Counted from the stretch's first letter, positions 46,393 to 56,225 are shown. The stretch is DNA of 64,000 nt from Moritella sp. PE36 (GCF_000170855.1 NZ_ABCQ01000014.1:36462-100461); one strand, 5' to 3'. Made by a program: numbers and translations. The notes: generated by a model from the letters alone, not told the origin.

Positions 46393-47493
46393 TTATTCGT
46401 CTTTGTCTAACATGATGCCGACAAGGATTTCACTTGGTGAGTCAATCGGCTGTATTTTTACTGTGACTCGCAGTTGTCGCGCGTTCATGAAGGTTAAAGT
46501 GATTGAATCATCTTTCGGTTCACGAATTTCACCAGGGAATTTATCCGCGCCAATGTTGATGCTTTTTGACATGTCTCGCAGTGGCTTACCCAATACACGT
46601 TTGCCAAAACCAATGCCTGTTGAGCTATTATTAAGTCGGCGGTTTTTAATTTGATAAATCGCGATAATGCGGATTTGTCGCGCGGCTTTATCGACGATAC
46701 GACCGGCTTCAATTTGCTGATAGTCACCGCCTTCTGCATCGAGCATATTGACGTCACCAAAGTAGATGCCATCAAAGTCAGGATAAAACTGCACACAGCT
46801 AAAACGAATAGCATCCAGTGCGGCGGTGACTGCATTGGTGATCGGTTGACCGGTACTGTCGTGTGGTGTCGGTTGCAGTGCCATCGACCCTGTTTGCACG
46901 CGCATTGGTGAATCAGCAATAGTCACTGAACGTTTACAAAGTCGCCCTGTTACTGCGCCAAGTTCATCACCATAAAGCACAGGAATAACAGCCACACGCG
47001 CGGCAACAACCCCATCCGTTAATGGGGTAATAGCGGCAAGATGTTCCGTCCATGTTTGGCTATCACTCAGACCAGGTGCTGACACCAGAAAACGAACACG
47101 GCGCGAATACTTGGCTAAGATATCAAGTGCTTTGGCTTGGTATGCTTCAACTTGTGCCTTGCCCGTGACAGGCGTTGTGATCACGATAATTTCAGGGCTG
47201 ATGTTCTGGTCCATGGCTTTATCGATAAGTGAAAATTCGTCATCACCTTTGTTGATAGGGATAGCCCAACCAGACACCAATGCATCACCATTACGAACCC
47301 ATGCTGTTAACTGTGTTTTCAATGCAGAATCATTGGGTGAAATCAGTTCATCAAAATCTGACTGTGCATTAATCGGTACTATGCTGTTTATGTTCAACGC
47401 ACCAACACCGATAAATAATGCTGAACGCTCCACTTCTTTTGTTGCTCCGCTACCCGTATTTAATGCGGTAACTAAAACCTTGCCCTGTGCCAT
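46393..47493 (-). CDS. Contractile tail sheath protein (DUF2586-like)
   Basis: A 366-residue sheath protein. It begins MAQGKVLVTALNTGSGATKEVERSALFIGVG and contains an Asp/Gly-rich VLYGDELGAVTGRL segment. The C-terminal region (DSITLTFMNARQLRVTV) is the domain that polymerises around the tube. It is the HP1/K139 rather than the P2 FI type. Confidence 0.82.
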   Translation of the reverse strand: MAQGKVLVTALNTGSGATKEVERSALFIGVGALNINSIVPINAQSDFDELISPNDSALKTQLTAWVRNGDALVSGWAIPINKGDDEFSLIDKAMDQNISPEIIVITTPVTGKAQVEAYQAKALDILAKYSRRVRFLVSAPGLSDSQTWTEHLAAITPLTDGVVAARVAVIPVLYGDELGAVTGRLCKRSVTIADSPMRVQTGSMALQPTPHDSTGQPITNAVTAALDAIRFSCVQFYPDFDGIYFGDVNMLDAEGGDYQQIEAGRIVDKAARQIRIIAIYQIKNRRLNNSSTGIGFGKRVLGKPLRDMSKSINIGADKFPGEIREPKDDSITLTFMNARQLRVTVKIQPIDSPSEILVGIMLDKDE

Positions 47494-47505
47494 ATATTTA
47501 CCCTT

Positions 47506-48150
47506 TTAGCGGAGGCGAAATGCCTCGTCCAACATGTAGTTTTTTAATTCTGTTTGTTCATTTCTGTTTTGCCCCATGAACGAACGGGCTGGTAACTTAA
47601 CGTCCCAACTGGATTTAGCCTTTTTATTACCGCGTAAAATACGCAGTATCAAACCGGCTTGTCCCACAGATATATTTTCGGTTATCCATTTAAGCGACGG
47701 TGCTTTCCAGCCTTTACCGCGCTTCTTTCTGATCTTATAACCACTGTCTCGCAATGATTTCGCTTGTCTGCGTGATGCCTTGGCGTTGTAATCAGGTGTG
47801 CCATAGGCTTTTTCTGCCTGCTGAGCGGTTTGCGTTAATGTGATCCCTTCTTGATGGGCTCTGGCTATTTGCCCTAACCGTTTATTGCCAAAGGTAATCG
47901 TCGCGTTATTGGGTGTGGTGTGTACCTGAATACCTTTACCCAGTCGCTTTAACATGCGTTTTTTACGACCATCAGAGCGGCCTTGCCAATTGGTGCCGGA
48001 TAATCCTTTCTGCCCTTTTAATCGCGCCTTGGTGTCTCGTCTCACTTGGCGACCTGCACCACGTAAAATACGGCGACGCTTATTAGCATCGAGCGTTAAT
48101 AGGTTTAATTGCTTTAACGCGTTATCAGTGGAGATACCAAGACTAAGCAT
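47506..48150 (-). CDS. Tail completion protein gpS-like (phage virion morphogenesis)
   Basis: A 214-residue, strongly basic protein (RRILRGAGRQVRRDTKARLKGQKG) of the Phage_tail_S family, which finishes the tail. Lies between the gpR-like and sheath genes as in P2. Confidence 0.8.
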   Translation of the reverse strand: MLSLGISTDNALKQLNLLTLDANKRRRILRGAGRQVRRDTKARLKGQKGLSGTNWQGRSDGRKKRMLKRLGKGIQVHTTPNNATITFGNKRLGQIARAHQEGITLTQTAQQAEKAYGTPDYNAKASRRQAKSLRDSGYKIRKKRGKGWKAPSLKWITENISVGQAGLILRILRGNKKAKSSWDVKLPARSFMGQNRNEQTELKNYMLDEAFRLR

Positions 48151-48153
48151 GTT

Positions 48154-48639
48154 CTACCCCGCCACACACTCGGCATCTAATTCAAATGCAGCTGCAATCC
48201 AAAGACTCTGTTCACCAAAATCAAAGCGTTTCATTTCACCTTGAAACTCCAATTCAAACGGTCCGTTCATGTCTTCAACCAGCATCACATCTTCTGCGAA
48301 CCGCTCGATCGTCAACTCGATTTCAGCACTGTTATCGTCATTAATATCCAGGCTAAATTCCACATCATGGCTGTCGTCTTTCTCTGCATTTGTCATTAAC
48401 CAAAAACTCACATAAGTTGCGATCAATTCAACAGGGGCATTGCATGGGTTAATGCTGATCACCCCACTGTAAAAAAAGCGCGCGGCGAGCAACCCTGTTC
48501 CGTTTATTCGTTTACTGGCGTGTTCAATTCGTCCGCCTTCAATCCAACTATCAAACTCGCCAGCCCTGGCTAAATGTCGCCCCTTATAAGTGGTCGATAC
48601 CAGGTACTGCACTAAACGTTGTAATTTGCTTTGGTTCAT
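48154..48639 (-). CDS. Tail completion protein gpR-like
   Basis: A 161-residue protein, beginning MNQSKLQRLVQYLVSTTY, with a P-x-E-x-I-A-T-Y-V-S-F-W-L motif. Located between L and S as in P2. Its ATG overlaps the gpL stop by 4 bp (ATGA). Confidence 0.75.
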   Translation of the reverse strand: MNQSKLQRLVQYLVSTTYKGRHLARAGEFDSWIEGGRIEHASKRINGTGLLAARFFYSGVISINPCNAPVELIATYVSFWLMTNAEKDDSHDVEFSLDINDDNSAEIELTIERFAEDVMLVEDMNGPFELEFQGEMKRFDFGEQSLWIAAAFELDAECVAG

Positions 48640-49139
48640 ATCAATTCAACGCCTGAATTCGTTACCTTCATCATTTGACGTAAGGCGGTGTCACTTTCCA
48701 GTAACCAGTATTCTTGATTGTCACTGGCCATCACTTGCTGTGCTGCACGTTGGTCGCGATGCGTTTCACCTAGTCGGCTGATTAATAATTTAGATTTAGC
48801 GCGGCAATACACTGCCCGTTGATACATGAGGATTAATGTATTTACGCCATCAATCTCATCAACGCTCACATCTTGTAATAGTTCGACCTGTTGCCAATGA
48901 CGTAACCGGTATCTTGCCAGTGCTTGGTTAACATCGAGCATGGCGAGCACTAATGTGCGTTTAACCTGTTCGCTGTTGTTGGCGTATTCCGTCGCAATCG
49001 CGTAATCAGTGATAAATTCAGCACTGCCAAGATCAGGATAAAAACCGTTGTTGATTACATTTTCATTGCTTACCTGTGCCAGTGGCATACCGGTTAAATT
49101 CATCACATTACTCACTTCTAATAGGTCGGCTCTAGCCAC
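48636..49139 (-). CDS. Head completion protein gpL-like
   Basis: A 167-residue protein with DLGSAEFITDYAIATEYANNSEQVKRTLVLAMLDVNQALARYR, typical of Phage_GPL head completion proteins that close the head after packaging. In the order M-L-R-S as in P2. Confidence 0.85.
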   Translation of the reverse strand: MARADLLEVSNVMNLTGMPLAQVSNENVINNGFYPDLGSAEFITDYAIATEYANNSEQVKRTLVLAMLDVNQALARYRLRHWQQVELLQDVSVDEIDGVNTLILMYQRAVYCRAKSKLLISRLGETHRDQRAAQQVMASDNQEYWLLESDTALRQMMKVTNSGVELI

Positions 49140-49239
49140 TGCGATAAGGAACCCATTTCACTACTGTGAATAAGTCCAACGCAGCCGAGCCGGTGGCGCG
49201 AGAGTCGTTACAATTCGTTTTACAAAGTCGGTCAATAAA

Positions 49240-49992
49240 CTAAATTTCGGTTTCTTTGCCGATAACCGTGGCGATTTCTCTGACCATTTTTTTAACGCCC
49301 GCTTTATCGTTTAGTGCTGTGGCTTTCACGCCGTAGGTATACGCATTACCGAAGTTAAAAACGACTTGTTCTAGCTTGGCAGTCATGGCGTATAACTTGC
49401 CGCCAATCAATTCGCTTAACGACCATTTATACAGGCTTCGCAACTGGATAAACTGGGTGAATAAGTGAATCACTTGGCTACGCTCTACCGCGTCACGGCC
49501 TTGGCTTAAGTGTTTAGCTCCTTCGTCATACAACTGGTCTATCAAAAAGGTTGGCCAATCTTGTGTACTGAAACGACCAGGTAATCGTTGATTTTGAGCG
49601 ACTAACAAAGGCACAAATTCAAAGGCCGTTTGCCAGTGTCCAAGGTCAACAAGCCAAATGACTACCCAAGCAAGCACCATGTTCTGATGGTTGGTGCCTT
49701 GCGTTTGATAGCGGCGTAAATAGTCCAGGTATTGATGGTTCTCAATTGCCTGTGCTTTGTATGCAATTTTGTCTTCCATGTGAGAAAACTTTTTAAGTTG
49801 AGCAAGGTCGGAATCCATCGCAGCTTTGAAAAAATCAAACTCTTCCATGATGCCCTGAGCGCGACTTGGTTCAGTTGCGACAACCTTGCCATTTTTCACT
49901 GTCGAAGTGACCGATTGATCAGGACCACTTGCTAGGTCCACACCGATAATAGAGGCATGGGTTTTACGCTGATTACGTTTTACAATGCTCAT
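49240..49992 (-). CDS. Terminase small subunit (endonuclease) gpM-like
   Basis: A 250-residue protein. The segment EEFDFFKAAMDSDLAQLKKFSHMEDKIAYKAQAI and the later LPGRFSTQDWPTFLIDQLYDEG region match P2 gpM-type terminase endonuclease. It works with the large subunit encoded at 52313. About 100 bp follow before gpL. Confidence 0.82.
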   Translation of the reverse strand: MSIVKRNQRKTHASIIGVDLASGPDQSVTSTVKNGKVVATEPSRAQGIMEEFDFFKAAMDSDLAQLKKFSHMEDKIAYKAQAIENHQYLDYLRRYQTQGTNHQNMVLAWVVIWLVDLGHWQTAFEFVPLLVAQNQRLPGRFSTQDWPTFLIDQLYDEGAKHLSQGRDAVERSQVIHLFTQFIQLRSLYKWSLSELIGGKLYAMTAKLEQVVFNFGNAYTYGVKATALNDKAGVKKMVREIATVIGKETEI

Positions 49993-50062
49993 TTCAAAAA
50001 ACTCTCTGCTGGGTAAATAACTGGCTTACCGCAATAAGCCAGTGCTCGATTTAGGTTATTGG

Positions 50063-51148
50063 TTAAGACCAAACCCAGTGCGCAGGATTATCGGCATCAA
50101 AGTCACCGGCATCAACGGCAGGGTCTTTCACCTTATCCAGCTTTATACTGCCAGCTTCGAAAAAGGCGATCTTTTCCATGTCGTTGATGTAATAACAATC
50201 GTTACGTGATTGATAATCTTCGACACGTTTCTTCTTGGCATTATTTTCAATCGAGGTGCGCGTTGAACCTGATTGCACGTAATGGCAAAGATTATCGAAC
50301 GAGGTAATTAAGATGCCACGGTCAGGAAAGAACGGGATCTTATACGCCTTCAAACCACCGAATGTTTCAATGATCTGTTCCAGCTCGATTTTGTCTTTTT
50401 CACTGGGGGTATGCGCTTGCTTGGCATAGAGCTTGTTCTTTTCTTTGGATAACAGCTCATCACCAATAATGGCCACTAAGCCAATACGCTTATGGGCCGG
50501 AATGGCTTGCAGTAAATCATGTACGGCTTGATCAAGGTTTTCATAATCACCGCCTGCGCCAATACGAATTTCACCGTCTTTTTGCTCACCATCGGCAAAT
50601 ACATTGGCGGCATTGTCACGACGAACCAGCTGTAACCAACCGATGTTCACATCTTCCATCATTGGGTATGTAGCGAGATCGGTAACTTTCGCAGCGCTGG
50701 TACCGTTCCAGCCAATTTTAATCATGTCCAATGCAATCGCTTGGCGAACATGGGCACGAAAACGACTGTGAAAATCTGGGAATTTAGCCCACATATCCAT
50801 GCGCTGCCAGGTAATGTGGGTATCACATTCAACCTCATAGCAACGGTATTCACGGTCAGTTAAACCCAGCGGGTCTTTGGTGCTACGACTTTTAGTTTCA
50901 TCCGTTTCCACACCAGCGCGACCAGTCACACCGCCACTGATACCAGCCGTAATTGAGCTGCCGACTAAATCATCAACCATTTGCGTATCAATGCGCTGTA
51001 AGAATTCAGCACTTTGATATACTTGGTCATACAACGTCTGCTCAATCGACGGCTCGACACTGAACTGTTCAGATACGGAGGCAACCCCGTAATTGACAGC
51101 CAATGCAGACACCACCGCGGCAAAAACTTGTGTTGTTTTAAGCTTCAT
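50063..51148 (-). CDS. Major capsid protein gpN-like
   Basis: A 361-residue HK97-fold capsid protein. Features are the N-terminal prehead segment, a helix with E-C-D-T-H-I-T-W, and the SEQFSVEPSIEQTLYDQVYQSAEFL region. The last residues HWVWS are typical of P2-family capsids. It follows the gpO scaffold gene by 17 bp. Confidence 0.9.
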   Translation of the reverse strand: MKLKTTQVFAAVVSALAVNYGVASVSEQFSVEPSIEQTLYDQVYQSAEFLQRIDTQMVDDLVGSSITAGISGGVTGRAGVETDETKSRSTKDPLGLTDREYRCYEVECDTHITWQRMDMWAKFPDFHSRFRAHVRQAIALDMIKIGWNGTSAAKVTDLATYPMMEDVNIGWLQLVRRDNAANVFADGEQKDGEIRIGAGGDYENLDQAVHDLLQAIPAHKRIGLVAIIGDELLSKEKNKLYAKQAHTPSEKDKIELEQIIETFGGLKAYKIPFFPDRGILITSFDNLCHYVQSGSTRTSIENNAKKKRVEDYQSRNDCYYINDMEKIAFFEAGSIKLDKVKDPAVDAGDFDADNPAHWVWS

Positions 51149-51165
51149 TAATATTGTTCCTATTG

Positions 51166-52122
51166 CTAAAGAAGGTTGTGGTACTTGCCATTCTCACCGA
51201 GGTGTTCTTCTTCACCTTCAGTGGTCGTTGATGCGGGGTCTTTGATTGCATCATTCACGGTTTTAGTCAGCGCTTCAATTTGCTCAACCAAACCATTAAC
51301 CTTGCCATCAATAGCCGAAAATTCAGCCGTTGGTTTATCAGCACCCGTACTTTCCTGAGTATCTGTATTCCCATCGTCAACCGGTGCAGTGGTCGAGCCT
51401 TGTTTAGCCAATAAGGCTTGCGTTGCTTGGGTATTCGCTTCCAGTGCTTGGCTAAATTGCAGCAACGGCGCACCGAGCGCGTCGGTCATTGCGGCGGCAA
51501 ATTCTTCGCGTTTCATGTCGTCATCATCCTTATTAAAATTAAAGAGTTTTTTAAACAGGCTCTTGGTTGGTTTGGCCGCTTCGTCTAATGCTAATGACAC
51601 CTTTAATAGGTCAGTATCTGAAGGTGTGTTATTTGCATTTGTGTCCGCTGCATCTGTACTCTCCATCTTGTCTTTGTCCTGTTGGCCAAAGTGAATACGG
51701 TCGGTGTAGGTACTCGCGGGATAATCCGTCACGGCTAATCCGGTTAAATAGGTTTGCCCTGACTTCATAAAATCACGATTAATTTCAATACTGAAATACA
51801 CCGCTTGGTCGGCTTGGTTCAACTGCACAAAGGACGCATTAGGCGATAACACGGCATATAAGACTTTAATGCCTTCATCATTTTTAGCGGTGGTCAGTTC
51901 AATCACATCACCCAACATGCCGCCTTGAATATCTACGTTTAAAAGGTTCTTCGCCGCCCAACCAGACCAATTAAATTCGTGGTCTAAATTGATACGAGCG
52001 CCGTACTTTTTATAGTTGTAAGTAGTAACAATATCGTCGATATCTTTTTCTGATATTTCGCGACCATCTACCGTTAACCCCATGGCGGCAATGGCAAGTG
52101 GAATAGTGCGTAATTGAGCCAT
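51166..52122 (-). CDS. Capsid scaffold/prohead protease gpO-like
   Basis: A 318-residue scaffold. The N-terminal protease domain has a catalytic candidate His in LDHEFNWSGW and Ser in VYFSIEI, as in P2 gpO (serine protease). A C-terminal coiled-coil/acidic region with Gln/Asp/Thr follows. It starts divergently from the terminase gene; AGGA lies 8 bases before the ATG. Confidence 0.88.
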   Translation of the reverse strand: MAQLRTIPLAIAAMGLTVDGREISEKDIDDIVTTYNYKKYGARINLDHEFNWSGWAAKNLLNVDIQGGMLGDVIELTTAKNDEGIKVLYAVLSPNASFVQLNQADQAVYFSIEINRDFMKSGQTYLTGLAVTDYPASTYTDRIHFGQQDKDKMESTDAADTNANNTPSDTDLLKVSLALDEAAKPTKSLFKKLFNFNKDDDDMKREEFAAAMTDALGAPLLQFSQALEANTQATQALLAKQGSTTAPVDDGNTDTQESTGADKPTAEFSAIDGKVNGLVEQIEALTKTVNDAIKDPASTTTEGEEEHLGENGKYHNLL

Positions 52123-52211
52123 GTTGTTTCCTGTTTAATGTCAAAGTGAATCTAAGTGAGACCAATTTTGCCCGCAGAGCAGGCCTTAATCCATCACATT
52201 AAATCCGCTAA

Positions 52212-52236
52212 ATTCCGATCTTGGCGAAAGCGGAAT
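52212..52236. promoter_or_regulatory. Inverted repeat between divergent scaffold and terminase genes
   Basis: ATTCCG-N13-CGGAAT lies in the 190-bp divergent gpO/gpP gap, where P2 has Ogr-controlled late promoters. The usual P2 Ogr-type pattern (TGT-N12-ACA) was not seen here. It may bind the ogr-like activator encoded at 62580. Confidence 0.4.
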
Positions 52237-52312
52237 AACACGGAAATCTTCTTAAAGAATTACGTGATTTAGGGTTATAAACTTGGCGCTTGTTCTTCTT
52301 TACAGGCCAGTT

Positions 52313-54118
52313 ATGAAACCGAGGACTCCCCGATATACAACCGAAATTATTAAAACGGCGCGCGACCATTATGTTTTTGGTGGGCTGACGTTTGATGAAA
52401 TTTCAGAAATCGACGGTATGCCGAGTGCAAGATCATTACGACGTTGGGCGGATGATGGCAGTTGGAATGAGTTGTGCCCGTCACTTAATGCCGAGACAGC
52501 GATTGCACGACGTATTGTTTTATTGGCAGATCGTGACAATAAAGATGACGCGGACTATAAAGAACTGGATTTTCTAACCAAACAGCAATGCGCGTTAAAT
52601 CAGTCACGCTTGCCCAGTGCCGGCATCACTAAAAAATACGGTAATACGCCTGCAGCTGCTGCGCCCCAACATGAACAAACCAGTGAGCGAACCAGTAAGA
52701 GTAAGAAACGTCAGAAGAAGATTAAGAATGATGTGTCTAGTATCACCAAAGAAATGCTGGACGAACTCAAAGACAACCTGCTCTACCCGCACCAATTACA
52801 CTGGTTTGAACATCAAGATTACCGTAGCCGCTTTATTCTGAAACCACGTCAGATTGGCGCGACTTTCTATTTTGCCTTTGAAGCGTTTTATGATGCGGTG
52901 GTGAATGGCCGTAATAAGATCTTCATTTCAGCATCGCGGGACCAGGCGGAGATATTCAAAGCCAATATTATTGCCTTATGTCGTGAACAGTTTGGTATTG
53001 AGCTAAGCGGCTCACCACTGACCATGCGTAACAAAGGCAAGACAACAACACTGTATTTCAAATCGACCAATGCCCGCACAGCACAATCGGCATCTGGTGA
53101 CTTGTATATTGATGAAGTGTTTTGGATCCCGAAGTTTAAAGAGTTACGCAGTCTTGCCCAGGCAATGGCAACCCATAAAGATTTTCGTATTACCTATTTT
53201 AGTACCCCATCGGTGACCAGCCATGAAGCTTATGATTTGTGGAATGGTCGCTGGTACCGAAAAACAAAAGCCTGTAATGATCCCGAATTTGCCATCGATG
53301 TTAGCCGCAAAACCTTAAAACATGGCTTGCTTTGTGATGATGGTATCTGGCGTCAAAAGCTCAATGTTTATGATGTGGTGGAACAAGGCTTTGACCGCAT
53401 TGATATCAGCATGCTGGAGAATGAATACTCCAAAGAAGAGTTTGATAATCTCTTTATGTGCAAGTTTATTGATGATGCCCACAGTGCGTTTAGCCTTAAG
53501 CAGCTGATGGCTTGCGTGGGTAATAGTAAGAAATGGACCGACTTCGATCCAACTTGGTCACGCCCTTATGCCATGAAGCCGGTTGTTATTGGTTTTGACC
53601 CTGCGCGAACGCGAGACATTGCCTCGGTAGTGGTCTTGAGTTTACCGCTTGGCCCTGATGATAAGTTCCGGTTGTTGGAATCACTTAATTTAAGTGGTAA
53701 CGATTTTGAAACCATGGCCAGTGAAATTAAAGAACTCACCCTTAAATACCATGTTGTACATATTGGTGTTGATACCACCGGTATGGGCTTGGGTGTGTTT
53801 GAGTTAATTCAAAAATTCTTCCCGCTGGCGATGCCTATCCATTACAACCCACACAACAAAAACAAGATGGTGATTAAGGCGCTTAATGTCATTGGCAAGA
53901 AGCGTTTTGAATTCGATGAAGGCTCAGTAATGGTTGCCAGCAGTTTTATTAATATTCGCAAGAAAGTGGTTGGTGACCAAATCAGCTATGCAACCAACCG
54001 CACCGCCGCCACAGGCCATGCTGATATTGCCTGGGCAATCATGCACGCCATGATTTACGAACCATTATCTGGTGACAGCTCGAGCACCAGAACATCAATA
54101 GGATTAGATGCCGCATAA
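52313..54118 (+). CDS. Terminase large subunit (ATPase/nuclease) gpP-like
   Basis: A 601-residue packaging motor. The ATPase region includes RFILKPRQIGATFYFAFEA (Walker A-like, RQIGATF) and DLYIDEVFWIP (Walker B, DE). The nuclease includes VVIGFDPARTRDIASVV. An N-terminal DNA-binding domain (FDEISEIDGMPSARSLRRW) is of a helix-turn-helix kind. The start at 52313 is chosen because AGG lies at good spacing. It overlaps portal by 1 bp. Confidence 0.92.
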   Translation: MKPRTPRYTTEIIKTARDHYVFGGLTFDEISEIDGMPSARSLRRWADDGSWNELCPSLNAETAIARRIVLLADRDNKDDADYKELDFLTKQQCALNQSRLPSAGITKKYGNTPAAAAPQHEQTSERTSKSKKRQKKIKNDVSSITKEMLDELKDNLLYPHQLHWFEHQDYRSRFILKPRQIGATFYFAFEAFYDAVVNGRNKIFISASRDQAEIFKANIIALCREQFGIELSGSPLTMRNKGKTTTLYFKSTNARTAQSASGDLYIDEVFWIPKFKELRSLAQAMATHKDFRITYFSTPSVTSHEAYDLWNGRWYRKTKACNDPEFAIDVSRKTLKHGLLCDDGIWRQKLNVYDVVEQGFDRIDISMLENEYSKEEFDNLFMCKFIDDAHSAFSLKQLMACVGNSKKWTDFDPTWSRPYAMKPVVIGFDPARTRDIASVVVLSLPLGPDDKFRLLESLNLSGNDFETMASEIKELTLKYHVVHIGVDTTGMGLGVFELIQKFFPLAMPIHYNPHNKNKMVIKALNVIGKKRFEFDEGSVMVASSFINIRKKVVGDQISYATNRTAATGHADIAWAIMHAMIYEPLSGDSSSTRTSIGLDAA

Positions 54119-55158
54119 TGAATTCAACTAAGAGTACGACCACTGAACCGGTTAAAAGCAAATCTATCGACACCTTTAGCTTTGGTGACCCTGAGCCGTG
54201 TTTAGATAATCGCATGACCGAATACATCGGGCTTTACGCTGATATGGACGGGTTATATTCACCGCCCGTGAGTTTAGCCGGCTTGATTAAATTGCTACGG
54301 GTAAATGCCCAACATGGCCCTATTTTATATTTTAAACGCAATATGATTTTAAAATGGTTTAAGCCTAATGCGCTATTAACCCAGCGCACCTTTAAGAAGT
54401 TTGCGTTTGATTATTGTTGGGCTGCGAATGCGTATTTGCAGATCATTAAAAATGCATTCGGTAACGTCATTAAATTAAGGCATTTGCCTGCGCTATCGAT
54501 GCGCTATACCTCCACGCCTGGTGTTTATGCGCAGCGCTTAAGTAATGGCAAGGTTCTGCGTTTTAAAAAAGGCGAAGTTATCCACTTGAAAGAATACGAC
54601 CCGAACCAGGGTATCTATGGTATTCCCCAATATTATGGCGGTATTCAGTCTGCGCTGTTAAATGAAGATGCCACCCTATTCCGCCGTAAATATTACAAGA
54701 ACGGTGCACATATGGGGTTTATCTTTTCGATGGCGGATCCCAATTTATCGACCGAAGATGAAGATGATTTGAAAGCAGCGATCAAAGATTCTCGCGGTGT
54801 GGGTAATTTTCGCAGCTTATTTATTAATAATCGCAGTGGCAAGGCTGATGCAGAGAAGGCAATTAAGATTATTCCGGTGGGTGATATATCGACCAAGGAT
54901 GAATTTGAGCGCATCAAGAAGATGACGTTAAACGATATGTTGAGTATGCATCGTGCCCAAGAAGCATTAAGCGGGCAAACATCCGGTGATAGTCCGGGCT
55001 TTGGTGACCTAGATAAAATCACCCGGGCTTATTACAACAATGAAGTGGTGCCGATGCAGCAAGACATGATGGAAATTAACGAGTATTTACCCGCGGCACT
55101 GCATATTGAATTTTCAGTGCCTGAGTATTCCGACTTAAACCCGAGGAGTGAAGATTAA
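54118..55158 (+). CDS. Portal protein gpQ-like
   Basis: A 346-residue portal, the same size as P2 gpQ (344). It includes TFSFGDPEPCLDNRMTEYIGLYAD and the ARRK-type wing and stem regions (LSMHRAQEALSGQTSGDSPGFGDLDKI). It forms the dodecameric ring for DNA entry. Starts from the terminase stop (TAATG) and ends on the holin start (TAATG). Confidence 0.92.
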   Translation: MNSTKSTTTEPVKSKSIDTFSFGDPEPCLDNRMTEYIGLYADMDGLYSPPVSLAGLIKLLRVNAQHGPILYFKRNMILKWFKPNALLTQRTFKKFAFDYCWAANAYLQIIKNAFGNVIKLRHLPALSMRYTSTPGVYAQRLSNGKVLRFKKGEVIHLKEYDPNQGIYGIPQYYGGIQSALLNEDATLFRRKYYKNGAHMGFIFSMADPNLSTEDEDDLKAAIKDSRGVGNFRSLFINNRSGKADAEKAIKIIPVGDISTKDEFERIKKMTLNDMLSMHRAQEALSGQTSGDSPGFGDLDKITRAYYNNEVVPMQQDMMEINEYLPAALHIEFSVPEYSDLNPRSED

Positions 55159-55481
55159 TGGAAGAATTGATTATTTTTATTCGCCAATGGGGGCAGCTGT
55201 GTTTGTTGTCGTTACTGGCCGCGGCAACGCAAATGTATATGTCTGGTACCCGTATTACCTTTTTTCATTATTTTATGTCGGTGCTGATGGCAATTTTGTC
55301 TGCGTATATTGCGGAAAGTTTTTGTATTTGGCTTGGTCTGAATGATGATTTAAAAACGGGGATTATTGGTATTGCGGCGTATGTAGCGCCGCATATTTTA
55401 ACCGGCTTAAATGCATTAGCGAAAGCCGTATCAAAAGACCCTAAACACTTTTTAGATATTATTATGAGGAATAAATCATGA
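55158..55481 (+). CDS. Putative phage holin
   Basis: A 107-residue protein with three hydrophobic segments (residues about 11-27, 33-55, 68-88) and a charged end. Size and topology fit a holin that forms membrane lesions. It follows the portal gene and overlaps the next protein by 4 bp. Function inferred from topology only. Confidence 0.6.
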   Translation: MEELIIFIRQWGQLCLLSLLAAATQMYMSGTRITFFHYFMSVLMAILSAYIAESFCIWLGLNDDLKTGIIGIAAYVAPHILTGLNALAKAVSKDPKHFLDIIMRNKS

Positions 55482-55927
55482 GTTGGATTACTTCGTTATT
55501 TAGTTTTATTTCTGCACCAATTGCCGATTTATCGGGTAGCTATCGCGAGCGTAAACGTATTGCGGCAGAAATGGCGGCATCGATTGCAACTGCAGAAGGT
55601 AACCTTAAATTGGCCAAGTTAGACGCAGAAGCTAAACGCCTAGCTAACCAAGAAGGTAACGATGCTGATTATGATCTGCAGGTGCTGAAGAACCGGCGCG
55701 AATCGATAATGGATGAAATCATTATTACGGTATTTTTAGGATTGTTCATTGCCCATTTTATACCACAGCTGCAGCCGTATATGGCGAATGGTTGGCAAGC
55801 GATGGGTTATAAAGGCGCGCCCTGGTACTTTGAATTTGTAATTGTAGGTATTGCGGTTTCAACACTAGGGTTGATGCGATTGTTTAGGGCGTTCTGGGGG
55901 AGTAAGGAAATTAAAGGGGCTGGTTAG
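55478..55927 (+). CDS. Phage membrane protein, possible second lysis component
   Basis: A 149-residue protein: a helical and Lys/Glu-rich N-terminal half (residues 15-80, coiled-coil-like) and two transmembrane segments (about 80-97 and 116-135). Located directly after the putative holin, it could be a holin partner. No family recognised. Confidence 0.55.
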   Translation: MSWITSLFSFISAPIADLSGSYRERKRIAAEMAASIATAEGNLKLAKLDAEAKRLANQEGNDADYDLQVLKNRRESIMDEIIITVFLGLFIAHFIPQLQPYMANGWQAMGYKGAPWYFEFVIVGIAVSTLGLMRLFRAFWGSKEIKGAG

Positions 55928-55936
55928 CCCCTTTAA
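55911..55936. terminator. Bidirectional hairpin at the end of the rightward late genes
   Basis: A perfect 11-bp stem (TTAAAGGGGCT with AGCCCCTTTAA) and 4-nt loop. The stop codon of the last gene lies in it. T-rich sequence follows on both strands. It probably separates phage transcription from the leftward cassette array. Confidence 0.75.
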
Positions 55937-55953
55937 TAAACGTGATCAAGATG

Positions 55954-56051
55954 ATTTAACCTCGCATTAAGCGGGCTAAAACAGTGGGTTGAAGTATGTG
56001 GGGAAGCGAAACCTAACAAATGTTATTTGTCCGTTTAATGCCTTGTTAGGT
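55954..56051 (-). repeat. attC-like site of the fourth cassette
   Basis: 98 bp. Boxes ACCTAAC (56045-56051) and GTTAAAT (55954-55960) both match consensus (RYYYAAC, GTTRRRY). Arm pairing GCATTAAACGG / CCGCTTAATGC (one mismatch) and spacers AAG/GAG are typical. The stop codon of the gene at 56046 is in the first box. Confidence 0.85.
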
Positions 56052-56225
56052 TTGTTCTACATTTGGTCTTGTTACATATGCAATAAAACCTGTAATAACA
56101 ATCGTCGGCACTGCAATATAAGTAAGGAAAACACCTACATAGCTCACAAAATAAAGGGTTAACGCATAAACAGCTAAAGTTAACCAAAATATTACTGAAC
56201 ACTTATCATGTAACCAATTTTTCAT
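56046..56225 (-). CDS. Small two-helix membrane protein, cassette 4
   Basis: A 59-residue protein with two hydrophobic segments (about residues 12-31 and 34-50) and a short polar tail. ATG at 56225; an in-frame GTG nine bases earlier is less likely. No family recognised. A cassette gene. Confidence 0.6.
   Translation of the reverse strand: MKNWLHDKCSVIFWLTLAVYALTLYFVSYVGVFLTYIAVPTIVITGFIAYVTRPNVEQT

Noticed and set aside
47111..47509. Forward-strand ORFs opposite sheath and tape measure genes (also 43852-44322, 41584-42051)
   Set aside because: Shadows of well-supported leftward structural genes; no start signals.
35380..55927. Mu-like or lambda-like prophage
   Set aside because: Gene order M-N-O divergent from P-Q, ogr-like and gpA-like genes fit P2/K139/HP1; no Mu transposase or lambda-type tail.
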